From assembly GCF_014356525.2 (NCBI RefSeq), contig NC_052507.1, forward strand, positions 41,042,097 through 41,106,096: a DNA stretch of 64,000 nucleotides. The letters are read 5' to 3'. How positions within the stretch are numbered: the first letter of the stretch is position 1; the number at the start of each line of letters is the position of its first letter. The DNA is from Nilaparvata lugens (Eukaryota; Arthropoda; Insecta; Hemiptera; Delphacidae). Under the pieces are notes generated by a model that was given only the letters and a program-made list of their open reading frames with translations, made no database searches and was not told where the DNA came from. A program made the position numbers and the translations under genes. Positions 12,148 to 25,000 of this stretch are shown one piece after another.

Positions 12148-12747
12148 TTATAGAAAAAATCCTCTTTTAAATCTAGGAGAGCAGCTTAGGATGAAGATAA
12201 CATTTGCAAGGATTATAATATTTTAACCCAGCTGCAACTGGCATCAGACAAGAGAGTATACCTGTTTAATTATCTATAATTAATATAAGTGAATTGGATT
12301 CAGTGAATAGATGTCTGTTGACATATTGATGAAAAATCAAGGGATGTAAATAGTTAAGACATGAATAATGTGAGAAGTTTGTTTATTAAAATAACTCATA
12401 TGCATGTCATTTATCTATTAAGAAAGGTCCTTATTGTGGTGCTCCAGAATACTTTAATCTCTTCCTGTTTAAAGTAGCAATTTTTTGAACTACATACTGG
12501 TTTATGTTACTGTACCTCAATTCAATCTCAATTTTTCTAGCATTCAGATTTTCCTCCAGGATCCGGTGTTTGAACATTTCTAGAACAAATAACAGTTCAA
12601 AGTATACAATCTTTACAAATTAGAAAATAAGGATTTTATTTCCTGAATTAATCTGCTAGCAAATTTATTTAATAACCTAAAAAAGTATTTAAATATGCAT
12701 GACTCTCCCTCTCCTGAAAGGAAAGTCCAAGATAACACAAGAGCGTT
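12148..12747. other. AT-rich, no gene recognised
   Basis: No open frame with family features and no convincing RNA or repeat structure. Confidence 0.4.
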
Positions 12748-12866
12748 TTTTTCACGTGAAAATTATGTCCTCACAGTTTTACATCATATTCTGGTGGAAA
12801 AGTCGAGAAAATCACATTTTTCCACGTGAAAAAAATTGTAAATGTTCAAACTTTTCACGTGAAAAG
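12748..12866. promoter_or_regulatory. Cluster of CACGTG palindromes (possible bHLH sites)
   Basis: Three canonical E-boxes lie within 120 bp: TTTTTCACGTGAAAA at 12748, CCACGTGAAAA at 12822 and the perfect 16-bp palindrome CTTTTCACGTGAAAAG at 12851. Half or variant sites continue at 12911 (TTTTCACGTTC) and 13030 (TTCACATGAAA), with an outlier at about 11463 (TTTTCATGTGAAAA). CACGTG is the known site for Myc/Max- and CLK/CYC-type bHLH factors. Function is inferred only from clustering. The array could equally be a decayed satellite. Confidence 0.4.
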
Positions 12867-12911
12867 TATGTGAAACTGAAACTTGAAAATAACTTTTTTT
12901 TTGTTTCTACA

Positions 12912-13615
12912 TTTTCACGTTCTTAACATGTATACTGAACTCTCAGAAAATAACATATGAATAAAAAGGTTTTTTCTACATTTCTTGTCCCACATTTAGT
13001 TATTTCTTTCGCATGGAAATTTTCAAAAATTCACATGAAAATAACGTTTTTAAAATACATTTTCACAATATTTTATCGTGAAAAGATGGAGAAGGATTAC
13101 CTTAATTATTCTGAATGAATAACCTTTTCAATTCTTTATTTTTACATTAAAAAACTATAAATCTTATAAAACTTTTGAATAACCACAATATAATGTGAAG
13201 TAAATTCTCTACCCTAACTTTACTATAATTTTACACAAAACTGAATAAAAATTAAATTCAACTATAAAGTCCTATCCAGACAAATGGATTATTCCTAATA
13301 AGTAATGATATATTATGCAATCTAACAGCTGAACACTTTAATTACAAAAAGAAAGCTCATTTTCATTTGTAATCATTCAACAGCTGACAAATTTCAAAAA
13401 TGTTTCATGTAAGCTTCTTTTTTCAGCTGTTGGACTTTGTATCAGCCATTTGCTTGTATTAGCTTTGTATCACCAATGGAAAAGAAACCATAAATGTCTG
13501 GATGGCCAATAGGGAGATTTTTGCTTTAATAAAATGGTGAAACAACAATAATTTATATCAAAATTGAATTTATTTTCAAAACATCACAGTCTTAAACCCT
13601 TCAATGAGTTGGAGA
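12912..13615. other. AT-rich, no gene recognised
   Basis: Contains variant E-box-like sites near its start. Otherwise AT-rich with no supportable gene. Confidence 0.4.
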
Positions 13616-14307
13616 CTGTTGTAGATATAATACTGTAACTTTCAGGATAAGTTATTGGTCGAATACTCCACCTTTTGACATACAACTGAATTTCAACTCC
13701 TCATAAGGGAGTGACTTGGGGGTTGTAAATCAAAGATTTTGAATGTAAATACCCATTGTGTATTATCTTAAAAGCCTTCTCAAAACGAGAAAGATGAAAT
13801 CAATAAAAATCTTCTATGATACTTTTATCCAAAATGGCGGCTGATTGAAGTTTTGGTTTTTAAAGAAATAATTGATAAAATTCAATCAGCCGCCATTTTG
13901 GATAAAAGTATCATAGATTTTTATTGATGTCATCTTTCTAGTTTTAAAAAGGCCTTTATAATGATGTATCACACAATGGGTGTTTACATTAAAAATATTT
14001 GAGTTATAACCCCTCATTTCTTTACAAACTGTAACTTCAATCAGCCACCGTTTTGGATTCAAGTTTCATAGTACATTTTAATTGAGGTTATGTTTCTTGT
14101 TTTAAAAAGCCCTTTAAAATAATGTACCACACAATAGGCGTTTACATTAAAAATATTCCAGTTAAAACTCTTGAGTCACCATATTATACATTCTGAACCT
14201 AGTCAACCCCTTATGAAGGGGTTGAAATTCAGTTGTACCGTATGTCAAGAGTTAGAGTATTTGACCAGTAACATACCCTGAAAGCTACAGTATTATATCT
14301 ACAACAG
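13616..14307. mobile_element. MITE with ~105-bp terminal inverted repeats
   Basis: The ends are CTGTTGTAGATATAATACTG and its inverse CAGTATTATATCTACAACAG. The inverted arms extend about 105 bp each (13616-13725 and 14205-14307) and include AACTGAATTTCAAC and a TCATAAGGG block. The interior is itself arranged as nested inverted and direct repeats containing CCGCCATTTTGGAT and ACACAATGGGYGTTTACATT. There is no ORF. It is probably a non-autonomous DNA transposon with long TIRs. Confidence 0.75.
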
Positions 14308-14440
14308 CATCTATTATATCTAATTTATTGAAAGGTTCCCATACATATGACTCACCCGGTATGATTACTAACTTATAATGATTAGCACAAGCCTAGAGCT
14401 CATGTGGACATCACCCATAGAAAAAAATTGTTTGACTTCA

Positions 14441-14868
14441 TATTCTGTTTTAAATTAATCAAAATTGAGACTTACTTAGATTTCTCTTTGCTGGTAAACC
14501 GAGTTTTTGGAGACTTCAGCCAGTATTTGATTACCGTACTGCTTCTATGTCTTTTTCTTTTGTGTTGGAAAATTTCATCACCACAGCTCCTATCAGAGAT
14601 GAAACAAAAGTTTACTTATAATTAAACATATTTCAAATAATATTTTTTGACTGGAAAATTGGAAAAACACACATGTGGCAACCACACAGTCTCACTCTCT
14701 CTTATTATATAAAATATATATATTGCTAAAATGAGAGGACTACACTGATAGTTTTTCTAAATTGGAATAAGATATAAAGTTGTTAATATAAATAAATGAA
14801 TCAATTGCTTGCTGGAAAAAGTTTAAATGAAGCCTGCCGGTCCAGAAAACAACTGAATAAATTTTAAT
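14441..14868. repeat. 428-bp direct duplication, copy 1
   Basis: Direct copy of 15355-15777 at an offset of about 914 bp. On the minus strand it contains a 90-nt open stretch ending at a candidate splice donor (AATCTAA|GTAAGTCT). The stretch is Lys/Arg-rich with the phrase YWLKSPKTRFTSKEK. It may be a duplicated exon of an unknown gene or just a duplicated repeat. No family is recognised. Confidence 0.5.
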
Positions 14869-15354
14869 CTATCAATCCACAGTCATACATTATTGATATT
14901 AAGTTCATTATAATAACATGAGTGTAGATTAGTTTGTGGTGACTTCAATTAGGCCTACTTAGGTTAGGCTAAATAAAAAGTTTTGCTACACATTTGAATT
15001 TATATGTACCAGCACCACTGGAATGTGTCTGCCTAGAATAATAATCATCTTATTTCCAGCAATGATAAATTCCAGAGGCTTTTCTCTTATTATTATTAGG
15101 TTATGTTATGCGTGGCCTATAATAGCCTTTCGAAAAGATTATCATTTAAATATATAAGTATTTAGACCTATAATAAATTTATTCTTTCATTTTACGGTAC
15201 ATTAATAAAAACAAAATCACTCGACTTACCTATATTTCCTGGATGAAATCACAAAAATTACAGACTACGAAACTCATTCCAAAAACCGTTGGTCCTTTGC
15301 AAAATTCATTGTGCAATGTGCACAATGAATTTAAAGTATGTGCACCATACTTTA

Positions 15355-15777
15355 TATTCTGTTTTGAATTAATCAAAATTGAGACTTACTTAGATTTCTC
15401 TTTGCTGGTAAACCGAGTTTTTGGAGACTTCAGCCAGTATTTGACTACCATACTGCTTCTATGTCTTTTTCTTTTGTGTTGGAAAATTTTATCACCACAG
15501 CTCCTATCAGAATAAAACAAAAGTTTACTTATAATTAAACATATTTCAAACAATATTTCTTGACTGGATAATTGAAAAAACACACATGTTGCAAACACAC
15601 AGTCTCACTCTCTCTTATTATATAAAATATATATTGCTAAAATGAGAGGACTACAACTATAGTTTTTCTAAATTGGAATAGGAAATAGAGCTATTAATAT
15701 AAATAAATGAATCACTTGCTCGTTGAAGAAGTCTAAATAAAGCCTGCCACACCAGCAAAAAACTGAATAAATTCTAA
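15355..15777. repeat. 428-bp direct duplication, copy 2
   Basis: Second copy, preceded by a perfect 11-bp-arm palindrome (ATTCATTGTGC/GCACAATGAAT, about 15304-15330). The minus-strand open stretch and its GTAAGT donor are retained. It differs from copy 1 by small indels and about 5-8% substitution by eye. Confidence 0.5.
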
Positions 15778-16048
15778 TAGAAAGCAATAAAATGATAATT
15801 ATCTACTAGGCTAGGTACTTCAATTCAAATGAACTATTCAAAATTATTCGAAGTATAAAATAAAGATATGTAATAATGCTCACTATTCCATTAAAATTTA
15901 TCTATAGTGAGATCCACGTTATAATGACAGTGGATTAAGATGGGAGAACAGCGTTGCCAATTCTCTGCCTTGACTAGTTATCTTTCTACATTGTTAAAAA
16001 CAGATTTGGCATCGTTGTTGAGCAAGAAAAGGGTAGTACTACCTGCCT
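15778..16048. other. No gene recognised
   Basis: AT-rich up to 15930, then a slightly more GC-rich lead-in to repeat family R2. Confidence 0.4.
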
Positions 16049-16822
16049 GCCTGACGCTAGTGTTCCCGCGCATCTCAAGTCTACTATTCAAAGATTTGAG
16101 CCAGCTGGTGATAGGGCAATAACGCTGGAGACAAACGAGGTCGGCTATCTCTTCATAGTGAATCATTTAATAGAATCAACAGTTACCAACAGTTTGCAAT
16201 AGGATGATCACATTTTCTCGAATTTCGAGCATATTTCTAATTTTAGGTGAGAATGTTACTGAACATTAATTGTAGAGATTCTCATGCTCAATCTTTTCCA
16301 CTCAAAACTCTTTGTTTAAATTGTATCTGAAGCCTGATAATTGAGAATCTAAAATCAAACTTTGCATAGATCGGGCGGAGCTCCTGAAATTTTTACAGAT
16401 ATGGGACTTGTGGCAGTTGATAGAGCTTATCGATGACTATTGCAGGTATAACTTTAATCAAAATCGTTGGAGCCGTTTTCGAGAAGATCGCAAAAAACCC
16501 TGTTTTTGACAACATTTTTGCCATTTTAGCCGCCATCTTAAATCGCATTTGATCGAAATTGTTTGTGTCAGATCCTCATATTGTAAAGACCTTATGTTCC
16601 AAATTTCAAGTCATTCCGTTAATTGGGAGATGAGATATCGTGTACACAGACACACATACACTCATACACACACACACACACACATATACAGATCAATACC
16701 CAAAAACCACTTTTTTGGACTCAGGGGACCTTGAAACGTATAGAAATTTAGAAATTGGGGTATCTTAATTTTTTTCAGAAAGCAATACTTTCCTTACCTA
16801 TGGTAATAGGGCAAGGAAAGTA
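16049..16822 (+). repeat. Dispersed repeat family R2, copy 1
   Basis: Starts CCTGACGCTAGTGT and ends in the hairpin CTTTCCTTACC...GGGCAAGGAAAGTA. A direct copy occurs at 38000-38856. It includes GGAGCCGTTTTCGAGAA, AGCCGCCATCTTAAAT, a (CA)n tract (16657-16684) and CTCAGGGGACCTTGAAACG. It has no coding capacity. The terminal hairpin is reminiscent of a Helitron end, but no CTRR end is visible. Confidence 0.65.
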
Positions 16823-16829
16823 AAAATAA

Positions 16830-17997
16830 TTTTGATATTCTATACTTTGAAATATATAACAAATGATATTTATGAATTTGTATAATAATTTTCAATTATA
16901 GATGACATGAAAGGTTTTTGTAGAAAAAATTGTTCCTGTTCTCAAATCTAAAAAAAACTTAAATTTCAAATATTTCAATGTAATGTAAATTTTTTTTTAA
17001 TTCCTCAAACAGTAAATTTTTTTTTGTCGAGAGGGGGTATTTGTAAAATTGAATTTTTTCTCGATTAAAATTGAATCTTCAATTCCATATTCAAAATATT
17101 ATTAACACTTGATAGCAAATATCAGTGTAATCAATATGCGGACTTAACTTTTAACTGGGAATTTATCAGATACAAATTGTGTTGACTACTGTAACAAAGT
17201 TCTATTTCTGAATTAACAAATAATTTTAAACAACATAAAGGGTGGATGAAATTTCAAAACAGTTTTAAAATAAAGTTTTATTGAGTGTAATAAGTAAAAC
17301 TTGTAAATTTGTATTTTTTATTACCTTAAAAAAGGTACTTGTCAATCAATGCTATGGTGGTTCCCCACTTTGAAGCTCTAGGCACTTGTCTCAGGCATTT
17401 CTGCCAGGCGTTTCTCTCAAAATTGTTAATGGCTGGCTTATGTTAGAAGTGTTTGTCTGCTGTTGAAATTTTCCTAAATAATTGAAAGTTAAGATGTTTT
17501 ATTTGTGATCTAAATGTTTTTGTAAAGTTTATTGATGTTATTGAACATACGTAAAATGTAGATTTCAAATTTTCTTTTCATTTTGTGTTGAATTTCTCAT
17601 TTAATGTTGAGAGCCATAAGCCTGTTTTGAAACCTGTAAACGATAGATAAGTATCCTTAATTTATAAGTTATATATTTCGATCTTGATTTGAAACAATAA
17701 TTTCTGAGTTTTTGTGAAAGATTTTGAATCTATTTTGATGAACAGATCAAACATATTTGTAACCTCAATCATGTTCAATCTATTTTCAGTCCATGTATGA
17801 TTATTTGTTCTGGTGTGAACTAAAATTTTTGAATAATTTTAAAAATTATAATTTGATTTGCTCTGAACTGGATATCTTATTCATAGGCATTAGATCCATT
17901 TATGATTTATCAAGATTTTAGCTTATTTGGAGCCGATGACTTTCCTTGGGTGATAGGTGAAAGCTATCCAACCTATTAGGATAAAATTGGTAGCACG
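16830..17997 (+). mobile_element. LTR family L1, copy a: 5'-truncated 3' end with diverged LTR
   Basis: Homologous to the 3' part of the complete copy at 31331-35681. It has the AT-rich pre-LTR segment, a polypurine tract (GAGAGGGGG at about 17028) and a diverged LTR that ends TTGGTAGCACG at about 17997. It is the most diverged copy in the window: the TGTAATATTACA terminus is mutated and length differences are common. It carries no ORF. Confidence 0.7.
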
Positions 17998-18157
17998 TCA
18001 TCATATAAAAATGAGCAAATGTTTATGCTTCTACCTAATGCTCATGAGCAAAACCTTATGCTCCATGCTCATGCTCATGATCATATGCTCAGTTTTTATT
18101 CATACAGTCCATTATGTTTACATGGAATTATTCAAGTCTTATTGTATGATTTACTAT

Positions 18158-20148
18158 TATGTTTACATGGAATTATTATTCAAGTCTCAATGTTTTTCAC
18201 CAATAAAATGAATCGAGATGGGCCTTTATATTACTTTTTTTTCAATTACAATATTATGCTTCCAAGTACTATAATTATTCAAAGTTCTAATAATCTATTG
18301 TGATAGCTGGATCATTCATAATATTATATTTTCTCTACATGAATAGAATATTGTTCCTCCTACCTTCAGAAGAGAAAAAGTGGCTATTCCCGATCGCTTC
18401 TCCTCTGCTGTGCTGATACTGCTGAATCATTCAGAAATAGGATCAGCAGGCTCACTTAGCTCACCTGAATTTTTTATTTGAGCTTTCTTCCTTCCGTAAA
18501 AAAGTCAAAAGAGATTTTCAGGCTCGATTCAATCACCAGTTCTCTTTTATGTAATTATGTAGTGCAGGGTTGCAAAAATTTTTATTTTCATCAGAATCAA
18601 TGAATAGCCAAATTGCATTGTTCCCCACACATTTTACACAATGTTAAACTTTTAAAAATATTTTCTTTTAACATAAAATCTTAAACTTCCTCATCTTTGA
18701 ACTCTCTAATATTTCACTCTACAACCAACACAATCCATTTTGAAATAACTTGGTTCAATAGTTTTAAACAAACTTTGTTGATCAAAATATAAACTACAAT
18801 TTCATTTTCTTCATAAAGAGCAACCATAATTACATACAGAACGGTCTTACGGCATTTATAATTTAAAATTTTCCAACTTTTTATAATTTTGATTATTTGG
18901 CAACCACATGATTGGTCAATCAGTTCAGTGATGATATGAGAAAAAATAAACATAACCATACATAACCTTGATGAGTGAAGTAGTTTAGAAGTAATTTTAG
19001 AATTTATATTAATATATTTGAAATGCAAAGGAAAAATGTTGTTCCATGTTAAACAAAATTTCATCACATTATCAAATTCATAAGTTTTATAAGGAATAGA
19101 GTATAAGTATATCTTTTTAAATACCTGATGCGTCCGTTGTAAACTAGCACCAAAAGTTCTAATCCTATTATATTAAGCTGCGTTTACACTGTGTAACTTT
19201 GTTATAAAACATTGGTTATATAACAACTTTAACAAAAATGTTATGAATAATTCATTTAACCTGTTACATGTAACTTTGTGTTTTAAAACATGATTTCCTT
19301 TTAAGTTTTTCCTTTCCTGCACGACGTTGGTAAAGATCAAAGAAAAGTATAACTTTTTGTTACATGTTACATGTGTTATGAGAACGTTTTACTACTTATA
19401 ATATGTTACAAGTTATAAAATGGAGTTGAAATAGGTGGTGGGGGAAGTAGCTGAATCATCAGCTGCTTACAGGCTCGGATCCAGGGGACCCCCCACCTGA
19501 AAATTGTTGAGGTTTTTAATCGAAAACAGCATTTGAGAGCTTTATTTGTTGAAATTGATTAGATTTTTGAACTTGTTAATTTAAATTCTAAAGTCATGAT
19601 ACCTATTTCTGCAACTACAGTACTTTGAATATACATTTATTCTTGCATTTTATATTGTAGTTCTGATTTTCAATATATTGTTTGGGTACATGAATTTCCT
19701 TGTGCTAGATACAGAGTGGCCCAGAAACCTTGTATTTCGGTTCATTTTCCAGTCTTTTTCATGTTATTTCCGCCAAATCCTGTAAATCAGAAAAATTTGC
19801 TCCTGCCTTTTATTCAGATTATTGAATTACTAATAAAATAAGATTATTCAAAACTTTCTATCCTTAATGAGTACTGACTTACAATTTTTCAAAAATGAAT
19901 AAAATTGGAAAAAAAATCATTTTAATGAATTTTAGTTTTTGATCTACAATATCTTACGATTGTCACCATTTAAATTTATAATTCAATATTCCTCTGAGCG
20001 TAGTTTTGTGCTCTACAGGCTCTATCTTATATATAGATTTCCAGGTAAACCTGACAACAATGATCCTTGTATTTTGGAAAACACCTGAGTTTTAGCTTCA
20101 TTCATCATCAGCAACTCCATTGTCATCACATTCCGATTTCGCACCATG
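18158..20148. mobile_element. DNA-transposon segment B, copy 1 (left part)
   Basis: Nearly identical to 25553-26632 and, from 18651, to 29832-31330. From 19173 it contains the transposon end TTAAGCTGCGTTTACACTG, whose inverse partner is at 37140 in the other copy. The interior includes GGATCCAGGGGACCCCCC, which resembles an older hAT-type end. The 117-codon minus-strand frame at 18714-19067 recurs in the duplicates with no sign of a protein family, so I do not call it a gene. An LTR element begins at 20149. Confidence 0.6.
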
Positions 20149-22044
20149 TGTAATATTACATTTTTTCTCAATTGGAATCGAATCTTCAATTCGAGATCTA
20201 TAAAACTTGATAGTAAATATCAGAGTAATCGATATGCGGACAACTTTTTGACTGAGAATTTATCGTAAATAATTGTGTTGCATATTCCATGGTATCACCG
20301 AAACAGAGTAAACAGAGTTAACAGAATTAACAGATCATATAGAGGATATATAAATTTAAAATAACAGTTTCGAAATAAAGTTTTATTGAGAACAAATGTA
20401 AAATGTAAATTCTAAACTTGTAATTTATAATTTTTTGGTGACATGTTCATAAAGTCATCACTGATTTTGAGGTGTGGTTTTTTGCTCTGACTTTGTGCTT
20501 TTCCTTCTTCTCTAAAAAATGATGGCTGGCTATGTGTTCTGGTTTTGTGTTCTCTGAATGTTTTTCTGTTTAAGTGAATTTATAATGTTTTAATTGAGTT
20601 TTGAACAGTTTATAGTGTTCTAATTTTGTCTATAATTAATTGTTTCTTGTGTTTACAAGCCTATAGCCATTGTTTTCAACTATATAAACTGGATAAGTAT
20701 TTTAGCTTGTAATGATGCTATATTATGTTTAAGTGTTGTTCTTTAATATTGCCAAAATTCTTCTGAAGATTATAAGTTTGTTTGCTCTAAAACTGGATTT
20801 CTCATTCATAAGCAATAGATCCATTCATAGTTTATCAAGAATCTACTACTTTGGAGCCGATAACTTTCCTTAGGTTAATAGGTGAGAAATGCTATCCAAG
20901 CTATTTAGGAGGAATTGGTAGCACGGCAAATGGTACCCCTGGTGTGGGACTGAATCTCCAAATTGTCCCAAATGTTATGCCCTGTGGTGGGACCGAATTA
21001 CAAAATAAATATGTCCCAAATGGTACACCATGAAATCCCTGGTTATAGAAATTATGTGTAGGCTGATGTCTTGATAGGTTATGAATGAGATGCTGCTGAG
21101 TGGAAATCGGTTCAAGAGAGATCAAGTCCTAATGAATATATTATCTGTGCACTAGCAAAATGGCATACAATATGAAAAATATTAAAAATGATGATGAGTT
21201 AATAGCTGCCTTAACACAACTGTTTGATAAGCAAAATGCTAATAGATTGATAATTTGAAACAAGATCAAAATGCTAGGTCTGATGATATGAAGCAAGAAT
21301 TTGCTAGCATTAGACTAGAGCAGGTTAGTATAAACCTTCTATTGAAAGATGCACATGAGACATTGATTGATAGTCATGAAGATGAAGGCAAATTGAAGCA
21401 GGATGATAGTAGTGTTGAGATACAAGATCAATCATTTCAAGTTTCAGATAATGTAGGCCTAGTTAATGTTATTGAAAAAGTAAATCCTAGTGAGATAGTA
21501 GAATTGAGTAATGTAGTAGGTAGGGAGTTGTCTTTATTGAAAGTCAACAGTAAAGAAAGTAGTATTGCCGAATTGAAAGTTAGGAAAACAGTAAATAAAG
21601 TGAATGTTTACATGAGACAGGTTTCTGTAGAGGTTAGGAACAATGTAAACAAAATGAATCTTGCTTTGAATCAAGTTGATGAATTCAACTTTCAACTGAA
21701 AATTGAAAAGGTGTATGCAAAGCATTAACTAGTGAACATGACTGACTTTTGTAAGCAAAATGGCTTTAATGATTGATAGTAAAGTTTTGTCATGAAATGT
21801 AGTTTGTGTTTAGAACATTGAAAAGTCGAAATAAACTATAGTATCCAGCAAACGATGATTAATAATATTGAATAATTTGCTTTTCATAAAATATTTGAAC
21901 TAATGGGAATGAAATTATTTTTTCTATTTAAATTTTGTAATTGATGTCTCCAAATTTCACAATTTATGTATTGCTGACTGTATAATAAGATGTTAACAAA
22001 TTTCATTTTTATATTGATTATATACTTGTGAATAATTTTCATGT
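20149..22044 (+). mobile_element. LTR family L1, copy b: 5' LTR plus partial interior
   Basis: The 5' LTR spans 20149-20928 (780 bp), beginning with the palindrome TGTAATATTACA and ending GGTAGCACGGCA, the canonical TG...CA layout. Inside the LTR are a TATATAAATTT box (about 20347) and AATAAA (20374). The interior carries the family's coiled-coil ORF in broken form and stops abruptly at 22044, where an inverted copy begins. It is part of the segmental duplication shared with 29832-33230, so it is the same insertion event as copy d. Confidence 0.8.
21160..21728 (+). pseudogene. L1 coiled-coil ORF, frameshifted
   Basis: Starts MAYNMKNIKNDDELIAAL. It is interrupted after about 32 codons by a frameshift and deletion relative to the intact version at 47905-48627, then resumes from 21255 as a 157-codon frame rich in Gln, Asn, Lys and Asp. 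Recognisable pieces are NARSDDMKQEFASIRLEQ and YMRQVSVEVRNNVNKMN. The repeating 'NARFDEQNAKFD'-type heptads present in the intact copy are mostly deleted here. The protein ends prematurely relative to copy e. No catalytic domain is present. It is predicted to be a structural, gag-like coiled coil. Confidence 0.65.
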
Positions 22045-25000
22045 AGTATAACATTTCATTTATAGCAAGTTCATTTCACATTTATGATTTATCATTCAGG
22101 GTTTCAAAATATTAGTTTTAATGTTCAAAAATTGTATAAAAAGCAAATTATTTAATATTGTTAATCATCGTTTGTCGGATACTATAGTTTATTTCGACTT
22201 TTCAATGTTCTAAACACAAACTACATTTCATGACAAAACTTTACTATCAATCATTAAACAAGAAACCATTCAAAACATCAATAATATTTTGCTTCAAAGG
22301 CAAACAATATCATAAGTAATCATCATTTTGCATCTATGGCAATCAACATTATTAATCAACACAAAAAATATTATCTCATTACTGCCTCTCTAAGTCATAA
22401 CCTCTGTTATTCCTTCTTTAGGCAATAATGGGTTTCCATCTCAAAAAAACAATCACATACCAGCAAAATTCTAATCAACAAACCCACTAAAAATTCTACA
22501 TACACTCCAGCATCCATTCAAACGATAATCAATCATATCAAAATTTATAGAACAAACAGTTTTAAAATTTGAAAAAAAATATCAATTACAAAACACTTTA
22601 GAAAAATTTTAGCCTTTAACTCATTTCAATTGATAATATAACACAACGTTTAAATTAAACCAATTATTTTTTAAAATAATTTAAAATTTAAAGACTGTAT
22701 AATAAGTATAAACATTTCAAGATTATGATACAAAGATGATCAAGATTAAATACTGGGTAAATAAGTTCCCTAAAAAATACAAACAAGAGAAAAAGAAAAC
22801 TGGGTAAATAAATTCCCTAAAACAATACAAAGAAGAGAAAGATTAATTAGAGCCTATCCTACATGTCAGTACTGAACTTTCATGAGGAAGTATATTTAAT
22901 AAAATATACTACTATGGAATTTTGTAAATTCCAAGTATGACTCTAATTTGTTATAATTGTGAGCTATCACTCCACAAAAACAACTGGTGAAGGAAAAAAA
23001 TATGTTGACTATTGTGACTGGTGGATAGTTTCTAGATGTCTGTAAGGCAATGTGATAGCAGACTCTAGTATCGGACCACAAAACAAAAGTATGCAAAAGG
23101 TTTTACAAATTTGTTGTTGCAGTCATAAGGTTTTTATATCGCAAACAAGTAGGTCAGATAATCGAGTCCAGCCGTATGTGGTTCACGCCCACACCTCTAA
23201 AAAAATCACACCTACTTGTCTACCAAAAATCCAAAGTATTGGACAGCAAAGAAAAAATAAAATGCAAAATGGGTTAAAAGCCCAGAAGAAAACTATAACC
23301 TAATTACATATGGCTTATGGCACAATATGCAATGAAAGATGAGAACATGGGACAAAATTGCCTTGAAAAACCTAATTACCTAATATGATACCTAAAAAAA
23401 AAAATAGACATGATTAAAATATGTAATACATGATGAAAAATATGCCGCAAGCAAACAATTATTTACACAACAATGGATAGATTTTGGAAAGTTAAGTTTT
23501 ATCAACAATTTAAAGATTAGAAAATAAGCTACTATTTCAACTTCTAATATTATTTCAGAAAAATACAAATTTAAATGACTATGGACAAGATTGGTTAAGA
23601 TATGTATCATAGAAGAAATTTACTGAATATTACACAAAGACAGGAAAGAATGAAATTGAAAAGATCAAGGGCCAAGAAAAATAGGCTATAGGAAAGAAAA
23701 AAGACACAATTATGGACTCTTACCATACACTGCGTAGCGATTATGCTATTCTGAATCCCGGCATAACACAGGATTCCTAATCATTGTGTGTTGGGGAATA
23801 CCCTTTCATCATGTGACTCACAGTCATCATCTTGTAAATAAGCAACTTGAAACAACCTTTGAATACTAATACATCATGGAAACTTTGCGTTTTGTTTTCT
23901 TCAATAGCATGATTTTATTCATGGGTTCATTTATTTCAACCAAACAGTTTTGCCTACAAAAGTTAGTCATGTTCACTTGAGAATGCATAGCATACATCTT
24001 TTCAATTCTCAGTTGAAAGTTGAACTCATCAACTTGACTCAAAGCAACATTCATTTTGTTGACATTATTCCTAACCTCCACAGAAACCTGTCTCATGTAA
24101 TCATTCATTTTGTTTACAATCTTCCTAACTTTTGATGTAGTAATCTGATCCATAGAAACATTTGATTTGTTTACTGTTTTCCTAACCTTCAAGTAGCAAT
24201 AGTACTTTCTTGATAGTTGACTTTCAATGAAGACAACTCCCTACCTACTTCTTTACTCAATTCTACTGACTCACTATGGTTGACTTTTTCAACAACATTA
24301 ACTAGGCCTACATTGTCAGAAACTTGAATGAGTTGATCTTGTAACTTACACTACTATCATCCTGCTTCAATTGTTTTCATCTTCATGACTATCTTTCAAT
24401 GTTTCAGCAAATTCTTGCTTCATATCATCAAACCTAGCATTAAACTTAGCATTTTGCTCATCAAACCTAGCATTCTGCTCTTGTTTAAAATTATCAAACA
24501 GTTGTGTTAAGGCAGCTATTAACTCATCATCATTTTTAATATTTTTCATATTGTACGCCATTTTGCTAGTCTGCACAGATAATATATTCATTAGGACTTG
24601 ATCTCTCTTGAACCGATTTCCCACTCAGCAGTATACCATTCACAACCCATCAAGATATCTATCCTACTAATAATTTTTATAACCAGGGATTTCATAGTGT
24701 ACCATTTGGGACATATTTATTTTGTAATTCAGTCCCACCACAGGGGTAACATTTGCCGTGCTACCAATTTTTCCTTAAACGGTTGGAATAGCATTTAACA
24801 CCTATCAACCTATGGATAGTTGTCGGCTCCAATAAAATAGATTCTTGATAAACTGTGAATGGATCTATTGCCTATGAATGAGAAATCCAGTTTTCAGAGC
24901 AAATTAACTTATAATCTTCAGATGAAAATACACAAAATACAGAAAGAGAAAATATCTATTAAGCCTAATTATTTCAAGTAACTACGAACTAAAATACTTA

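Noticed and set aside
16549..16734. Short ORFs in repeat R2 (also at 38496-38756)
   Set aside because: They lie inside a dispersed non-coding repeat with a (CA)n tract. Frames are not conserved between the two copies beyond DNA identity.
18714..19067. 117-codon minus-strand ORF recurring at 26100 and 29896
   Set aside because: The three copies lie in recently duplicated segment B, so conservation is by descent. There is no family motif and composition is AT-driven.
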